Shown here: one piece after another, positions 1-7,133 of the stretch | How positions within the stretch are numbered: the stretch's first letter is position 1 | How the letters are laid out: each line of letters starts with the position of its first letter | Assembly (NCBI GenBank): GCA_902802575.1 | Contig: CADCMN010000030.1 | Span: 1-48,433 of the forward strand | Direction of reading: 5' to 3' | DNA length: 48,433 nucleotides | Source: an uncultured Eubacteriales bacterium | Lineage (GTDB): Bacteria; Bacillota; Clostridia; Christensenellales; CAG-138 | Made by a program: the position numbers and the translations under genes | Notes under the pieces: generated by a model | The model's database searches: none | The model's input: only the letters and a program-made list of their open reading frames with translations | What the model was told of the DNA's origin: nothing

Positions 1-1386
1 GTAGTAGGCCCGGCGGGCGGCGGCGTCGGCGTAGTCCAAAAAGTCCTTGCCGCTGCGGTCCACCCCGTCCAGGTTGAAGGTGAGGAAGTTCCCCTCCTTA
101 TCCATGGGGATGCAGCCGTGGAAGAGCAGGTTCCCGTTGTAGATCTTGTAGATGCTGCCCTTGGAATAGAGGAAGCGGGTGTGCCGCTGGAGCTTCTCGC
201 TGTTGAGGAAGGCGCTGGTGAGCTGGTCGATGACGGCGCTCTCCTCGGGGGTCAGGGTGTAGGGGTCCTTGGGGTCCACGGTGGGGAAGTCCACGTCCTC
301 CAACGGCCAGGTGACGCCGTTGATGGTGACGCACTTGTTCTCGTAGTCGATCTTGTCCAAGAGCAGCCGATCCTCCATGCCGTACTCCGGGTGCCGGAGG
401 ATCTTCTGGCCCTCCAGCTTGAAGAGGATCACGGTGATGGCCTTGTGCATCCGGGCGGACAGAAGCTTGTCCTTCTCGGACACGCCCAGGGCGTCCTCCC
501 CCATGAGCTTCACGGCGAACCGGCTCACGTTGGTGTTCTTATAGACCTCGTTGGCGAAGACGGACAGGGGCCGCAGGGAGATGCCGTAGCCGGTCTCCAC
601 CACCTCCAGGTTGTTGTAGTGGATGGAGTTGGAGACCACGGTAGCCACCAGCGTCCGGGAGCCGGAGGCCGCGCCCATCCACAGGATGTCGTGGTTGCCC
701 CACTGGATGTCCACGCTGTGGTGCTTCACCAGGGAGTCCAGGATGATGTCCGCCCGGGGCCCCCTATCGAAGATGTCGCCCACCAGGTGAAGCCGGTCCA
801 CGGCGGCCCACTTGATGAGGGCGGCCAAAGCCTCGATGAGGCCCGGGGCCTGGCCGATGGCGATGACGGTGGAGATGATGTTCTCGAAGTAGTCCTTCTT
901 GTCCAGGTCCTCCCCGTGGGTGTAGAGGAGCTCCTCCAGGATGTACGCGAACTCCGCGGGCAGGTTCTTGCGGACCTTGGAGCGGGTGTACCGCTCGCTG
1001 GTGGCCCGGGCCAGGAGCACCAGCCGATGGATGGTGATCCGATACCACTCCTCCAGGTCCTTGATCTGGGGGGTGATGAGCTCCAGCTTCTCCCGGGGAT
1101 AGTAGACCAGGGTGGCCAGCTGGTTCAGCTCCTCCCGGGGCACGGAATTGGCGAAGAGCTCGTCCAGCCGCTCCCGGATCACGCCGGAGCAGGAGTTGAG
1201 GATATGCAAAAAGGCCTCGTGTTCTCCGTGAACGTCGGAGATGAAGTGTTCGCAGCCCTTGGGCAGGTTCCGGATGGCGCTCAGGTTGATGATCTCCGTG
1301 GCCGCGGCGCGAACGGTGGGAAACATGCGGGAGAGCATTTTGAGATAGCGCAGATCATTTTCCGTGTACGTGCGATGCTTTGCCAA
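1..1386 (-). CDS. fbp: Fructose-1,6-bisphosphatase class III (3' end cut by window)
   Basis: Hydrolyses fructose-1,6-bisphosphate to fructose-6-phosphate in gluconeogenesis, in the cytosol. The first 462 codons are present; Firmicutes class III enzymes run to about 640-670 residues, so roughly the last third lies outside the window. The metallophosphatase signature is clear: SDVHGE (residues 50-55), VGDIFDRGPRAD (202-213) and GNHDILWMG (230-238) supply the metal and phosphate ligands. The start is TTG (antisense of 1384-1386), chosen because AGGAGA sits a few bases upstream and the product begins MAKHRTYTENDLRYL, typical of the family. The gene is the last of a leftward pair with the small membrane gene at 1443-1811, about 56 bp upstream. 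Confidence 0.93.
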   Translation of the reverse strand, partial: MAKHRTYTENDLRYLKMLSRMFPTVRAAATEIINLSAIRNLPKGCEHFISDVHGEHEAFLHILNSCSGVIRERLDELFANSVPREELNQLATLVYYPREKLELITPQIKDLEEWYRITIHRLVLLARATSERYTRSKVRKNLPAEFAYILEELLYTHGEDLDKKDYFENIISTVIAIGQAPGLIEALAALIKWAAVDRLHLVGDIFDRGPRADIILDSLVKHHSVDIQWGNHDILWMGAASGSRTLVATVVSNSIHYNNLEVVETGYGISLRPLSVFANEVYKNTNVSRFAVKLMGEDALGVSEKDKLLSARMHKAITVILFKLEGQKILRHPEYGMEDRLLLDKIDYENKCVTINGVTWPLEDVDFPTVDPKDPYTLTPEESAVIDQLTSAFLNSEKLQRHTRFLYSKGSIYKIYNGNLLFHGCIPMDKEGNFLTFNLDGVDRSGKDFLDYADAAARRAYY

Positions 1387-1442
1387 GGTCAGTCTCCTTT
1401 TGTATTCTGTTTTTGAAAAAGATCACGAGATAACGAGGGGGA

Positions 1443-1811
1443 TCAAAGGAGCACGTCCTCTTCCTGATTGACCGACTCCTTCTTGCCCCGTTCCTTGTCG
1501 TGGCTATGCTCCCGGTCCACCTCCCAGGAAATGAGGAAGGAGATGGCGCCGTGGAGCACCACCATGCCCGCCACGATGGCCAGCTCCAGGGGCTCGCGGA
1601 TGAGCACCAGGCGGATGATCTCGGCGCAGAGCATGATGATGAGGGCGATGTTCATGAAGCGGGTGAGGTACAGGGTGATATGGGGCTTGTGCCGGATCAG
1701 CATCCAGATGGATTTGCCGCTGCCGAAGAGGAGGATCCCCATGGCGGCGATCTCCAAAAGCTCGATGCCCACATGGGCGATGCCGGTGGTGATGTTGGTC
1801 AAGAGTTCCAC
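1443..1811 (-). CDS. Small membrane protein, DUF1622-like
   Basis: Product of 122 residues with three likely membrane helices (about 8-30, 44-66 and 74-95) and a hydrophilic, Lys/Glu-rich tail rich in acidic residues. The middle pattern (AEIIRLVL, then a helix ending FLISWEVD) resembles the DUF1622 integral membrane family, of unknown function. That assignment is by pattern memory, not alignment. The start is GTG at 1811, preceded by GGGAGGA at good spacing. It lies upstream of fbp on the same strand and diverges from feoA, sharing a 185-bp intergenic region. Confidence 0.6.
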   Translation of the reverse strand: MELLTNITTGIAHVGIELLEIAAMGILLFGSGKSIWMLIRHKPHITLYLTRFMNIALIIMLCAEIIRLVLIREPLELAIVAGMVVLHGAISFLISWEVDREHSHDKERGKKESVNQEEDVLL

Positions 1812-1996
1812 GGGTCTTATCCTCCCAGCATTGATATAGTTCAGTATACCACGCCATGGGCCGCCGGTGCAAGCCCTTTATATCCGCGATCGGGGGCCGG
1901 CTCCCCCTCTCCCGGGCCGCGGGGCGGCGGCGGGGCACACTTTCGGGGGGATCGTCATAGGATACCCATACCACCCTTTTGTACGGAGGTCCGCCT

Positions 1997-2224
1997 ATGT
2001 TCCCTCTCTCCCGCCTGCCCCTGGGCAAGACGGCCCGCGTGTCGTCCCTGTCCGCCTCGGAGCCCCTGAAGGGCCGGCTCCTGGATCTGGGGTTCGTCCC
2101 CCAAAGCGAGATCACGCCCCTGTACGCCGCCCCGCTGGGCGACCCCCGGGCCTACCTTGTGTGCGACACCGTCATCGCCCTCCGGCAGCGGGACGCGGCC
2201 ACGGTGGCCGTGGAGGAAGAATGA
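1997..2224 (+). CDS. feoA: Ferrous iron transport protein A
   Basis: Small cytosolic SH3-like partner of the FeoB ferrous-iron permease. Product of 75 residues with the family pattern: MFPLSRLPLGKTARV at the start, a central LKGRLLDLGFVP turn and a C-terminal strand DTVIALRQRDAATVAVE. ATG at 1997 is preferred over an in-frame TTG at 1979 because GGAGG (1985-1989) is 7 bases upstream of the ATG. The last codon overlaps the start of feoB by ATGA, so the two are translationally coupled. Fe2+ uptake suits a low-oxygen lifestyle. I could not identify a convincing Fur box upstream. Confidence 0.93.
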   Translation: MFPLSRLPLGKTARVSSLSASEPLKGRLLDLGFVPQSEITPLYAAPLGDPRAYLVCDTVIALRQRDAATVAVEEE

Positions 2225-4032
2225 CCCCCGTAGTGGGCCTGTGCGGCAACCCCAACGTGGGCAAGAGCACCCTGTTCAACGGGGCCACGGGGCTCAAGCA
2301 GCACACGGGCAACTGGACGGGCAAGACCGTGGGCCTCCAATCGGGCACGGCCCGGGTGGACAGCCGGGCGCTGACGCTGGTGGACGTGCCGGGGACCTAC
2401 TCCCTCCGGCCCGTGTCCGAGGAGGAAAAAGCGGCGGCGGCCTTCGTGGAATCGGGAAAAGCGGACGCCTGGATCGTGGTCCTGGACGGCACCAGCCTTA
2501 GGCGGAGCCTGCCCCTGGCGCTGCAGATCCTCCGCCGCCAGCCCCGGACGGTACTGTGCGTGAATTTGCTGGACGAATGCCGAAAGCAGGGCATCCGCAT
2601 CGACACGGAGGCCCTCTCCCAGGCCCTGGGCGCGCCGGTCATCGGCGCCGCGGCCCGCAGCGGACAGGGCGTGGAGGCGGTCCTGCGGGCCGCCCTGAAG
2701 CTGATCGACGGTCCGGCCCCCCTCATCGCCCCCCTGATTGTGGCGGCCGGCGAAAGCGAAGCGGAGGCCTGCTACCGGCGGGCCGGGGAGCTGTGCGCCC
2801 TGGCGGTGACGCGGACGGACCGGGGCGCCCGGCGGCGGCAGCTCAAATGGGACCGGCTCCTGACGGGGCGGGCCCTGGGGATCCCCCTGATGCTGCTCCT
2901 GCTGGGGCTGGTGTTCTTTCTGACCCTGAAGGGGGCCAACTATCCCTCCGCCCTGCTGCAGCAAGGCTTTGCCTGGCTGGGGCTGCGGCTGCGCCAGGGG
3001 TTGGCGGCCCTGGGCGTGCCCGCCTTTCTGAGGGGGATGCTGACGGACGGGGTGTACGAAACCACCGCCACCGTGGTTTCGGTGATGCTGCCGCCCATGG
3101 CCGTGTTCTTTCCTCTGTTCACCCTTTTAGAGGATCTGGGGTATCTGCCCCGGGTGGCCTTCAACCTGGACGGCTGCTTCGCCCGCTGCCATGCCTGCGG
3201 CAAGCAGGCGTTGACGGTGTGCATGGGCTTCGGGTGCAACGCCGTGGGCGTCACGGGCTGCCGGATCATCGACTCCCGGCGGGAGCGGCTCATCGCCATC
3301 CTCACCAACAGCATCACGCCCTGCAACGGCCGCTTTCCCGCCCTGCTGGCCCTGTGCACGGTGTTCTTCGGCGGCGGGCTCCTCTCCGCAGGGCTCATGG
3401 TGGGCGTGATCGCCTTCTCCCTGGGGATGACGCTCCTGCTTTCCCTCCTCCTGTCCCGCACGGTCCTCAAGGGCCAGCCCTCGGCCTATACCCTGGAGCT
3501 ACCCCCCTTCCGGCGGCCTCAGGTGGGCAAGGTGATCGTTCGCTCCCTGCTGGATCGGACGCTGCGGATCCTCCTCAGGGCGGTGACGGTGGCGGCCCCC
3601 TGCGGCCTCCTCCTCTACCTGTTGGGCCATCTGCCCCTCACGGGCCCCTCCCTGCTGGCCCAGCTGACCGCCTTCCTGGACCCCGTCGGCCGCGTTTTCG
3701 GTCTGGACGGAGCCATCCTCTCCGGGTTCCTGCTGGGGCTCCCGGCCAACGAGATCGTGCTGCCCCTGACCCTGATGGGCTATACGGCCTCGGGGCGCCT
3801 GGCTTCCGCAGTCGCCGCGGGATCCCTGGGCCCGGCCCTCCTGGCCGCCGGTTGGACCCGGTGGACCGCCCTTTGCTTCATGGTCTTCTCCCTCCTGCAC
3901 TTTCCCTGCTCCACGACACTCCTGACCATACGAAAGGAGACCGGCTCCTGGGGCTGGTGCCTCCTGGCGGCCATCCTGCCCACGGTTTTCGGTCTCCTGT
4001 TCTGTTTGGTTATTCGGGTACTGTCTATATGA
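2221..4032 (+). CDS. feoB: Ferrous iron transport protein B (GTP-gated Fe2+ permease)
   Basis: Membrane permease for Fe2+ with an N-terminal G domain. G1 GNPNVGKST is at residues 9-17, G3 reads DVPGTYSL, and the NxxD motif is NLLD. The C-terminal part holds the gate and core membrane region, with the conserved Cys-rich stretch (CHACGKQALTVCMGFGCNAVG) and the LTNSITPCNGRFP signature. Length is 603 residues, about 100 short of most FeoB proteins; the linker between G domain and membrane region is short, but no key motif is missing. The ATG overlaps the feoA stop (ATGA). The gene converges on the K+ channel gene with 4 bp between stops. Confidence 0.95.
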   Translation: MTPVVGLCGNPNVGKSTLFNGATGLKQHTGNWTGKTVGLQSGTARVDSRALTLVDVPGTYSLRPVSEEEKAAAAFVESGKADAWIVVLDGTSLRRSLPLALQILRRQPRTVLCVNLLDECRKQGIRIDTEALSQALGAPVIGAAARSGQGVEAVLRAALKLIDGPAPLIAPLIVAAGESEAEACYRRAGELCALAVTRTDRGARRRQLKWDRLLTGRALGIPLMLLLLGLVFFLTLKGANYPSALLQQGFAWLGLRLRQGLAALGVPAFLRGMLTDGVYETTATVVSVMLPPMAVFFPLFTLLEDLGYLPRVAFNLDGCFARCHACGKQALTVCMGFGCNAVGVTGCRIIDSRRERLIAILTNSITPCNGRFPALLALCTVFFGGGLLSAGLMVGVIAFSLGMTLLLSLLLSRTVLKGQPSAYTLELPPFRRPQVGKVIVRSLLDRTLRILLRAVTVAAPCGLLLYLLGHLPLTGPSLLAQLTAFLDPVGRVFGLDGAILSGFLLGLPANEIVLPLTLMGYTASGRLASAVAAGSLGPALLAAGWTRWTALCFMVFSLLHFPCSTTLLTIRKETGSWGWCLLAAILPTVFGLLFCLVIRVLSI

Positions 4033-4036
4033 CGGA

Positions 4037-4762
4037 TTACTGCTCGTCCTGCTTGCGGCCCAGCTCGTTCATATATCCGGCAGTGATGATGCCGGCGGGG
4101 AGCGCCACGATAGCAATCCCGAACAAGGAGGAGACCATGGTTATAACTCTGCCCAGTGTCGATACGGGGTATATATCTCCATATCCCACTGTCGTCAACG
4201 AGACCGTAGCCCAATAGATGGCTTCAAAAAAGGATCCGAACGAATCCGGTTCCACATTGAAAATGATCAGTGCGGAAATCAATATGTATCCTGCAGCCAA
4301 AGCGCAAACCGACACAAGCGAATCCTTGGAAGACCGGAGCACGTTGCCAATGATAGCGAAGCTCTTGGAATACCGCATGGCCTTGAATACCCGGACCACG
4401 CGCATGGCCCTGAGCATACGCAATACGCGCAGCACCTTGAACCCGCTGTTCACGATCGTCAACGATGGCAGGATGGACAGCAAGTCGATCACCGCCATGG
4501 GGGAAAGCGGGTACCTGATGAAGGACCAGGCTTCATGCTTTTCAAATTTGTAGTCCGCAGTAGCCCACCGCAGGAAGTAATCAATGATAAACACGGTCAC
4601 CGTGACCTTATCTACCACCTTAAAAAAGGTGTTCTCCATCTTGAAAGCCAGCGGGATCAAGCTCAGCACGATCACTACGATCATCATATAATCGTAAGCG
4701 GCGCTCAGTTTGTCTTCGTAATCGGCTTTTTCAATGATTTCAAAAACACGCTTCCTTGTCAT
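4037..4762 (-). CDS. Voltage-gated-type potassium channel
   Basis: Inner-membrane K+ channel of the six-helix ion-transport family, 241 residues. Hydrophobic segments at about 23-41, 50-66, 86-104, 152-170 and 206-229 surround an S4-like segment (residues 107-130) with arginines spaced every three residues. The selectivity filter TVGYGD is at 191-196, preceded by the pore helix EAIYWATVSLT. No cytosolic RCK domain follows; the protein ends soon after S6. The start at 4762 has a GGGGGTGG Shine-Dalgarno. It is the third leftward gene after the small membrane protein and endonuclease. Base composition here is less GC-rich than around it. Confidence 0.9.
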   Translation of the reverse strand: MTRKRVFEIIEKADYEDKLSAAYDYMMIVVIVLSLIPLAFKMENTFFKVVDKVTVTVFIIDYFLRWATADYKFEKHEAWSFIRYPLSPMAVIDLLSILPSLTIVNSGFKVLRVLRMLRAMRVVRVFKAMRYSKSFAIIGNVLRSSKDSLVSVCALAAGYILISALIIFNVEPDSFGSFFEAIYWATVSLTTVGYGDIYPVSTLGRVITMVSSLFGIAIVALPAGIITAGYMNELGRKQDEQ

Positions 4763-4797
4763 TCGCTTCCACCCCCTCTGTTATTCGACCAAACCCA

Positions 4798-5697
4798 TTA
4801 CGGATGGCATCTGCCGCAAGGGGCGTACCCTGCCGCAATGGCTTCCTCCCTTGTCCCATAGAAGTTTTTTCTATGTTTGTCTTTTATATCTTTGACGCTG
4901 GAACAGCTCGGATAATGAAATTTCTTGGTGTTCGTATTCAAAACATATGTGACTTTCGGGGCCTCTGTCGCCTGCGGCCCGCTTCTATCAACATTCGTTG
5001 CGGATGCCTCAGCACCTTCTTGGACACTTTTGCCGGTGGCATAATCAATCACGATTCCTGGTTGGATATTGAACGCAAATACATTAAAGCACAATGCGCC
5101 TCTGTCCTCCACAGAGTACGCTTCCATTTGCACGCCCGAAGCTACCAGATTGTCCCCAGCATAAATGGGCGTGCAACGATAGATCACATGATTCTTTGTG
5201 CGAGAAATGTAGTCCGCTACCTGCGATTCAAAGATGACCATGCTGCCTGTATTCAGATATCCTGTCCCGGTAAACAAGTTTTCCGGCGTTGCATTGTCGC
5301 CGCATAACATGAACGCGATCACATGAGAGCGGTTATACAGATACCGATCCTCGCCAAGATTATCATATTGCGTTGCCTGCCAGCCCGATGGATACACGTT
5401 CCCCATGCTTCCCCTCGCCTGTGTTGGAAGCGTTTCCGGGCCCAAACAGGCCATGGCCGCCCCGGTCCGCCCGAGAGCATCCAGCCTGGAAAAGAGCACA
5501 TACGGTGTAGAGCTGATCTGCCAGACAAAAAAATCCGGTTGATTGTTTTGAAGGACCACATAGTCGGTGCCATCATATAACGGGATAGCTGATAGTGTGG
5601 AAACCGGCACCGTATCGCTGATGGAACCATCCGCATATGTGGCCGCGCCTACACACAGCAAAGAAAAAATCAGGATAAAAGCTGCAATCCTCTTCAT
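4798..5697 (-). CDS. Secreted DNA/RNA non-specific endonuclease with C-terminal Cys/His zinc-type domain
   Basis: Exported nuclease of 299 residues. A signal peptide covers residues 1-22 (KR, then a hydrophobic core, then ATYADG). The core carries NRSHVIAF (122-129), the counterpart of the DRGH-type catalytic motif of the beta-beta-alpha-metal nucleases, with conserved asparagines downstream (ENLFTGTGYLN, 139-149). A separate C-terminal module (residues 250-299) has His261, Cys265, Cys294 and Cys297 in the H-x3-C...CxxC arrangement often appended to such nucleases and to surface proteins. ATG 5697 is chosen over an upstream in-frame start because AAGGAGAG precedes it and the signal peptide begins there. 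A scavenging or DNA-uptake role is inference. Confidence 0.85.
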   Translation of the reverse strand: MKRIAAFILIFSLLCVGAATYADGSISDTVPVSTLSAIPLYDGTDYVVLQNNQPDFFVWQISSTPYVLFSRLDALGRTGAAMACLGPETLPTQARGSMGNVYPSGWQATQYDNLGEDRYLYNRSHVIAFMLCGDNATPENLFTGTGYLNTGSMVIFESQVADYISRTKNHVIYRCTPIYAGDNLVASGVQMEAYSVEDRGALCFNVFAFNIQPGIVIDYATGKSVQEGAEASATNVDRSGPQATEAPKVTYVLNTNTKKFHYPSCSSVKDIKDKHRKNFYGTREEAIAAGYAPCGRCHP

Positions 5698-5806
5698 GGC
5701 TCTCTCCTTAAATAATAAACTATGCTTTATTATATCTTCTTGCATTGTTTTTCGCAAGTCAGGGAAAAGCCCTCGCTGACACAGCTGAAAAAGGCAAATA
5801 CAACAA

Positions 5807-5832
5807 CGCCCTCTTCTCTGGGGAAGAGGGCG
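5807..5832 (-). terminator. Hairpin after the small membrane protein gene
   Basis: Perfect 10-bp inverted repeat CGCCCTCTTC (5807-5816) / GAAGAGGGCG (5823-5832) with a 6-nt loop, 9 bases past the stop of the 5842-6015 gene. On the minus strand it runs into a T-rich stretch (GTTGTTGTATTT), as expected of an intrinsic terminator. Confidence 0.7.
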
Positions 5833-5841
5833 TCTCACAAA

Positions 5842-6015
5842 TTACAATAACAGCGTCGTGATCTCGATGAGGGCTACGAAGCCCACGATGATGAGCATCA
5901 GGGCCGTGCCGCAGCCGATGCCCATCCTGTCGCTCTTGCGCGCTGCCGCCAGCGTGTCGGCATAGGCGGCGAACTGCTCCACCTCCTGATCCAGATACCC
6001 GTAGTTATTATCCAT
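5842..6015 (-). CDS. Small single-pass membrane protein, unknown
   Basis: Product of 57 residues: an acidic N-terminus (MDNNYGYLDQEVEQFAAYAD), a short basic patch, then a hydrophobic helix from about 37 to the C-terminus (MLIIVGFVALIEITTLLL). No family recognised. ATG 6015 is preferred because GAGGAGG lies upstream; a longer in-frame start at 6051 exists. A -10-like TATGCT (antisense of 6047-6052) and four 11-bp repeats at 6089-6132 lie upstream, so it may be under activator control. Confidence 0.6.
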   Translation of the reverse strand: MDNNYGYLDQEVEQFAAYADTLAAARKSDRMGIGCGTALMLIIVGFVALIEITTLLL

Positions 6016-6088
6016 ATCGCCTGCCTCCTCTCCTTTGGATGAGACAAGCATAGCAAACTAATTGTCCCATTTGCAGGACTTTGGCACC

Positions 6089-6132
6089 GGGTCACGAAAG
6101 GTTCACGAACGGGTCACGGGCGGTTCATAAAC
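6089..6132. repeat. Four tandem 11-bp imperfect repeats (candidate operator)
   Basis: GGGTCACGAAA (6089-6099), GGTTCACGAAC (6100-6110), GGGTCACGGGC (6111-6121) and GGTTCATAAAC (6122-6132) follow each other without a gap. One helical turn per copy suggests a cooperative DNA-binding site. It lies between the end of the WYL regulator gene and the small membrane protein gene, about 36 bp upstream of a TATGCT -10 for the latter. Confidence 0.65.
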
Positions 6133-6137
6133 CGGTT

Positions 6138-7121
6138 TCAGCATCCCTGTTTCACCCGCTCCATCTGCTTTTGGAACTGCTCCATGACCTCCCGGGGGGC
6201 GGTGACGGCGGCCTCCCCGTCCAGGCCGAAGAGCCAGCCGAAGAACTGGGGGCTCACCGCCACGGTGGTCCGGATCTGGAAGTGATCCTCGTCCACGGAG
6301 GAGATGGGCACGTCCTTGCCGAAGGTGTCGATGACCACGCCGATCATGCGGTTGGAGAAGCGCAGCGTCACCTGCTGCTCCTCCCCGCCGAACATGGAGA
6401 AGTTCTTGCGGGTGTACTCCCCCATCTCCTTCTCCGGCAGCAGTCCCTTCCCCTGGCGGAACCGGTCCGTCACCCGGATGCCGTCCATCTTGTCCACCCG
6501 AAAATGCTTGATCTTCCCGGCCTCGGCCTCATAGGCGATGAGATAATAGTTTTCCTCCGCCCAGGACAGGGCCAGGGGGCTCACGGCGTAGGGTCGGCCG
6601 TTGCGGCGAAACTTCTTCTCCTTGGTGACGGTGTAGGAATAGTACCGAAACTCGATCTGCTTATCCTCTCCGATGGCCTGGTGGATGGCGTCCACATTGT
6701 AGTAGATGGACTCATTCATGCTCTTGATCCGGTTCTTCACGTACAGCTGCCGCTTCATGAGGGCCGCCTCGTGGATGCTGGTAAGGCCCGCCAGCTTCTT
6801 GATGAGCTGCATGGTCTTGCGCTCGGTGATGAACTTGCTGGACTGGACGCTGTCGATGAGGAGCTTGATCTCCGGCAGCTCGAAGTCCCGCTCCCCCACG
6901 TAGTACCCGGCGGACCGGCCCCGGGTGACATGGATGTCCATGCCGAAGGCGCGCAGGGCCTCCACGTCGCTGTAGATGCTTTTGCGCTCGGCCTTCACCC
7001 CTGCCTCGCTGAGGCGGCGCAGGATGTCCTCCATGGACAGGGGATGCTCCTCGTCGCTCTCCTGCAGGAGCATGCGCATGACGTACAGGATCTTTGCCTT
7101 TTGGTTCACGTTCCGTGACAT
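6138..7121 (-). CDS. WYL-domain transcriptional regulator
   Basis: Cytosolic regulator of 327 residues. N-terminal winged helix (about 1-65; HTH_11-like with MEDILRRLSEAGVKAERKSIYSDVEAL), then a WYL domain (about 140-235) in which the name motif reads NYYLIAYE, followed by the WCX-type C-terminal extension. WYL regulators sense ligands, often nucleic acid or nucleotide, and several respond to DNA damage. The start at 7121 has GGAGG at good spacing; that Shine-Dalgarno overlaps the end of the helicase gene 12 bp upstream, so the two probably share a transcript. The target is not known; the 11-bp repeats just past its stop are a candidate. Confidence 0.85.
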   Translation of the reverse strand: MSRNVNQKAKILYVMRMLLQESDEEHPLSMEDILRRLSEAGVKAERKSIYSDVEALRAFGMDIHVTRGRSAGYYVGERDFELPEIKLLIDSVQSSKFITERKTMQLIKKLAGLTSIHEAALMKRQLYVKNRIKSMNESIYYNVDAIHQAIGEDKQIEFRYYSYTVTKEKKFRRNGRPYAVSPLALSWAEENYYLIAYEAEAGKIKHFRVDKMDGIRVTDRFRQGKGLLPEKEMGEYTRKNFSMFGGEEQQVTLRFSNRMIGVVIDTFGKDVPISSVDEDHFQIRTTVAVSPQFFGWLFGLDGEAAVTAPREVMEQFQKQMERVKQGC

Positions 7122-7133
7122 ACCGGTTACCTC

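Noticed and set aside
118-1416. 432-codon open frame on the plus strand
   Set aside because: Antisense of fbp, whose motifs on the minus strand are unmistakable.
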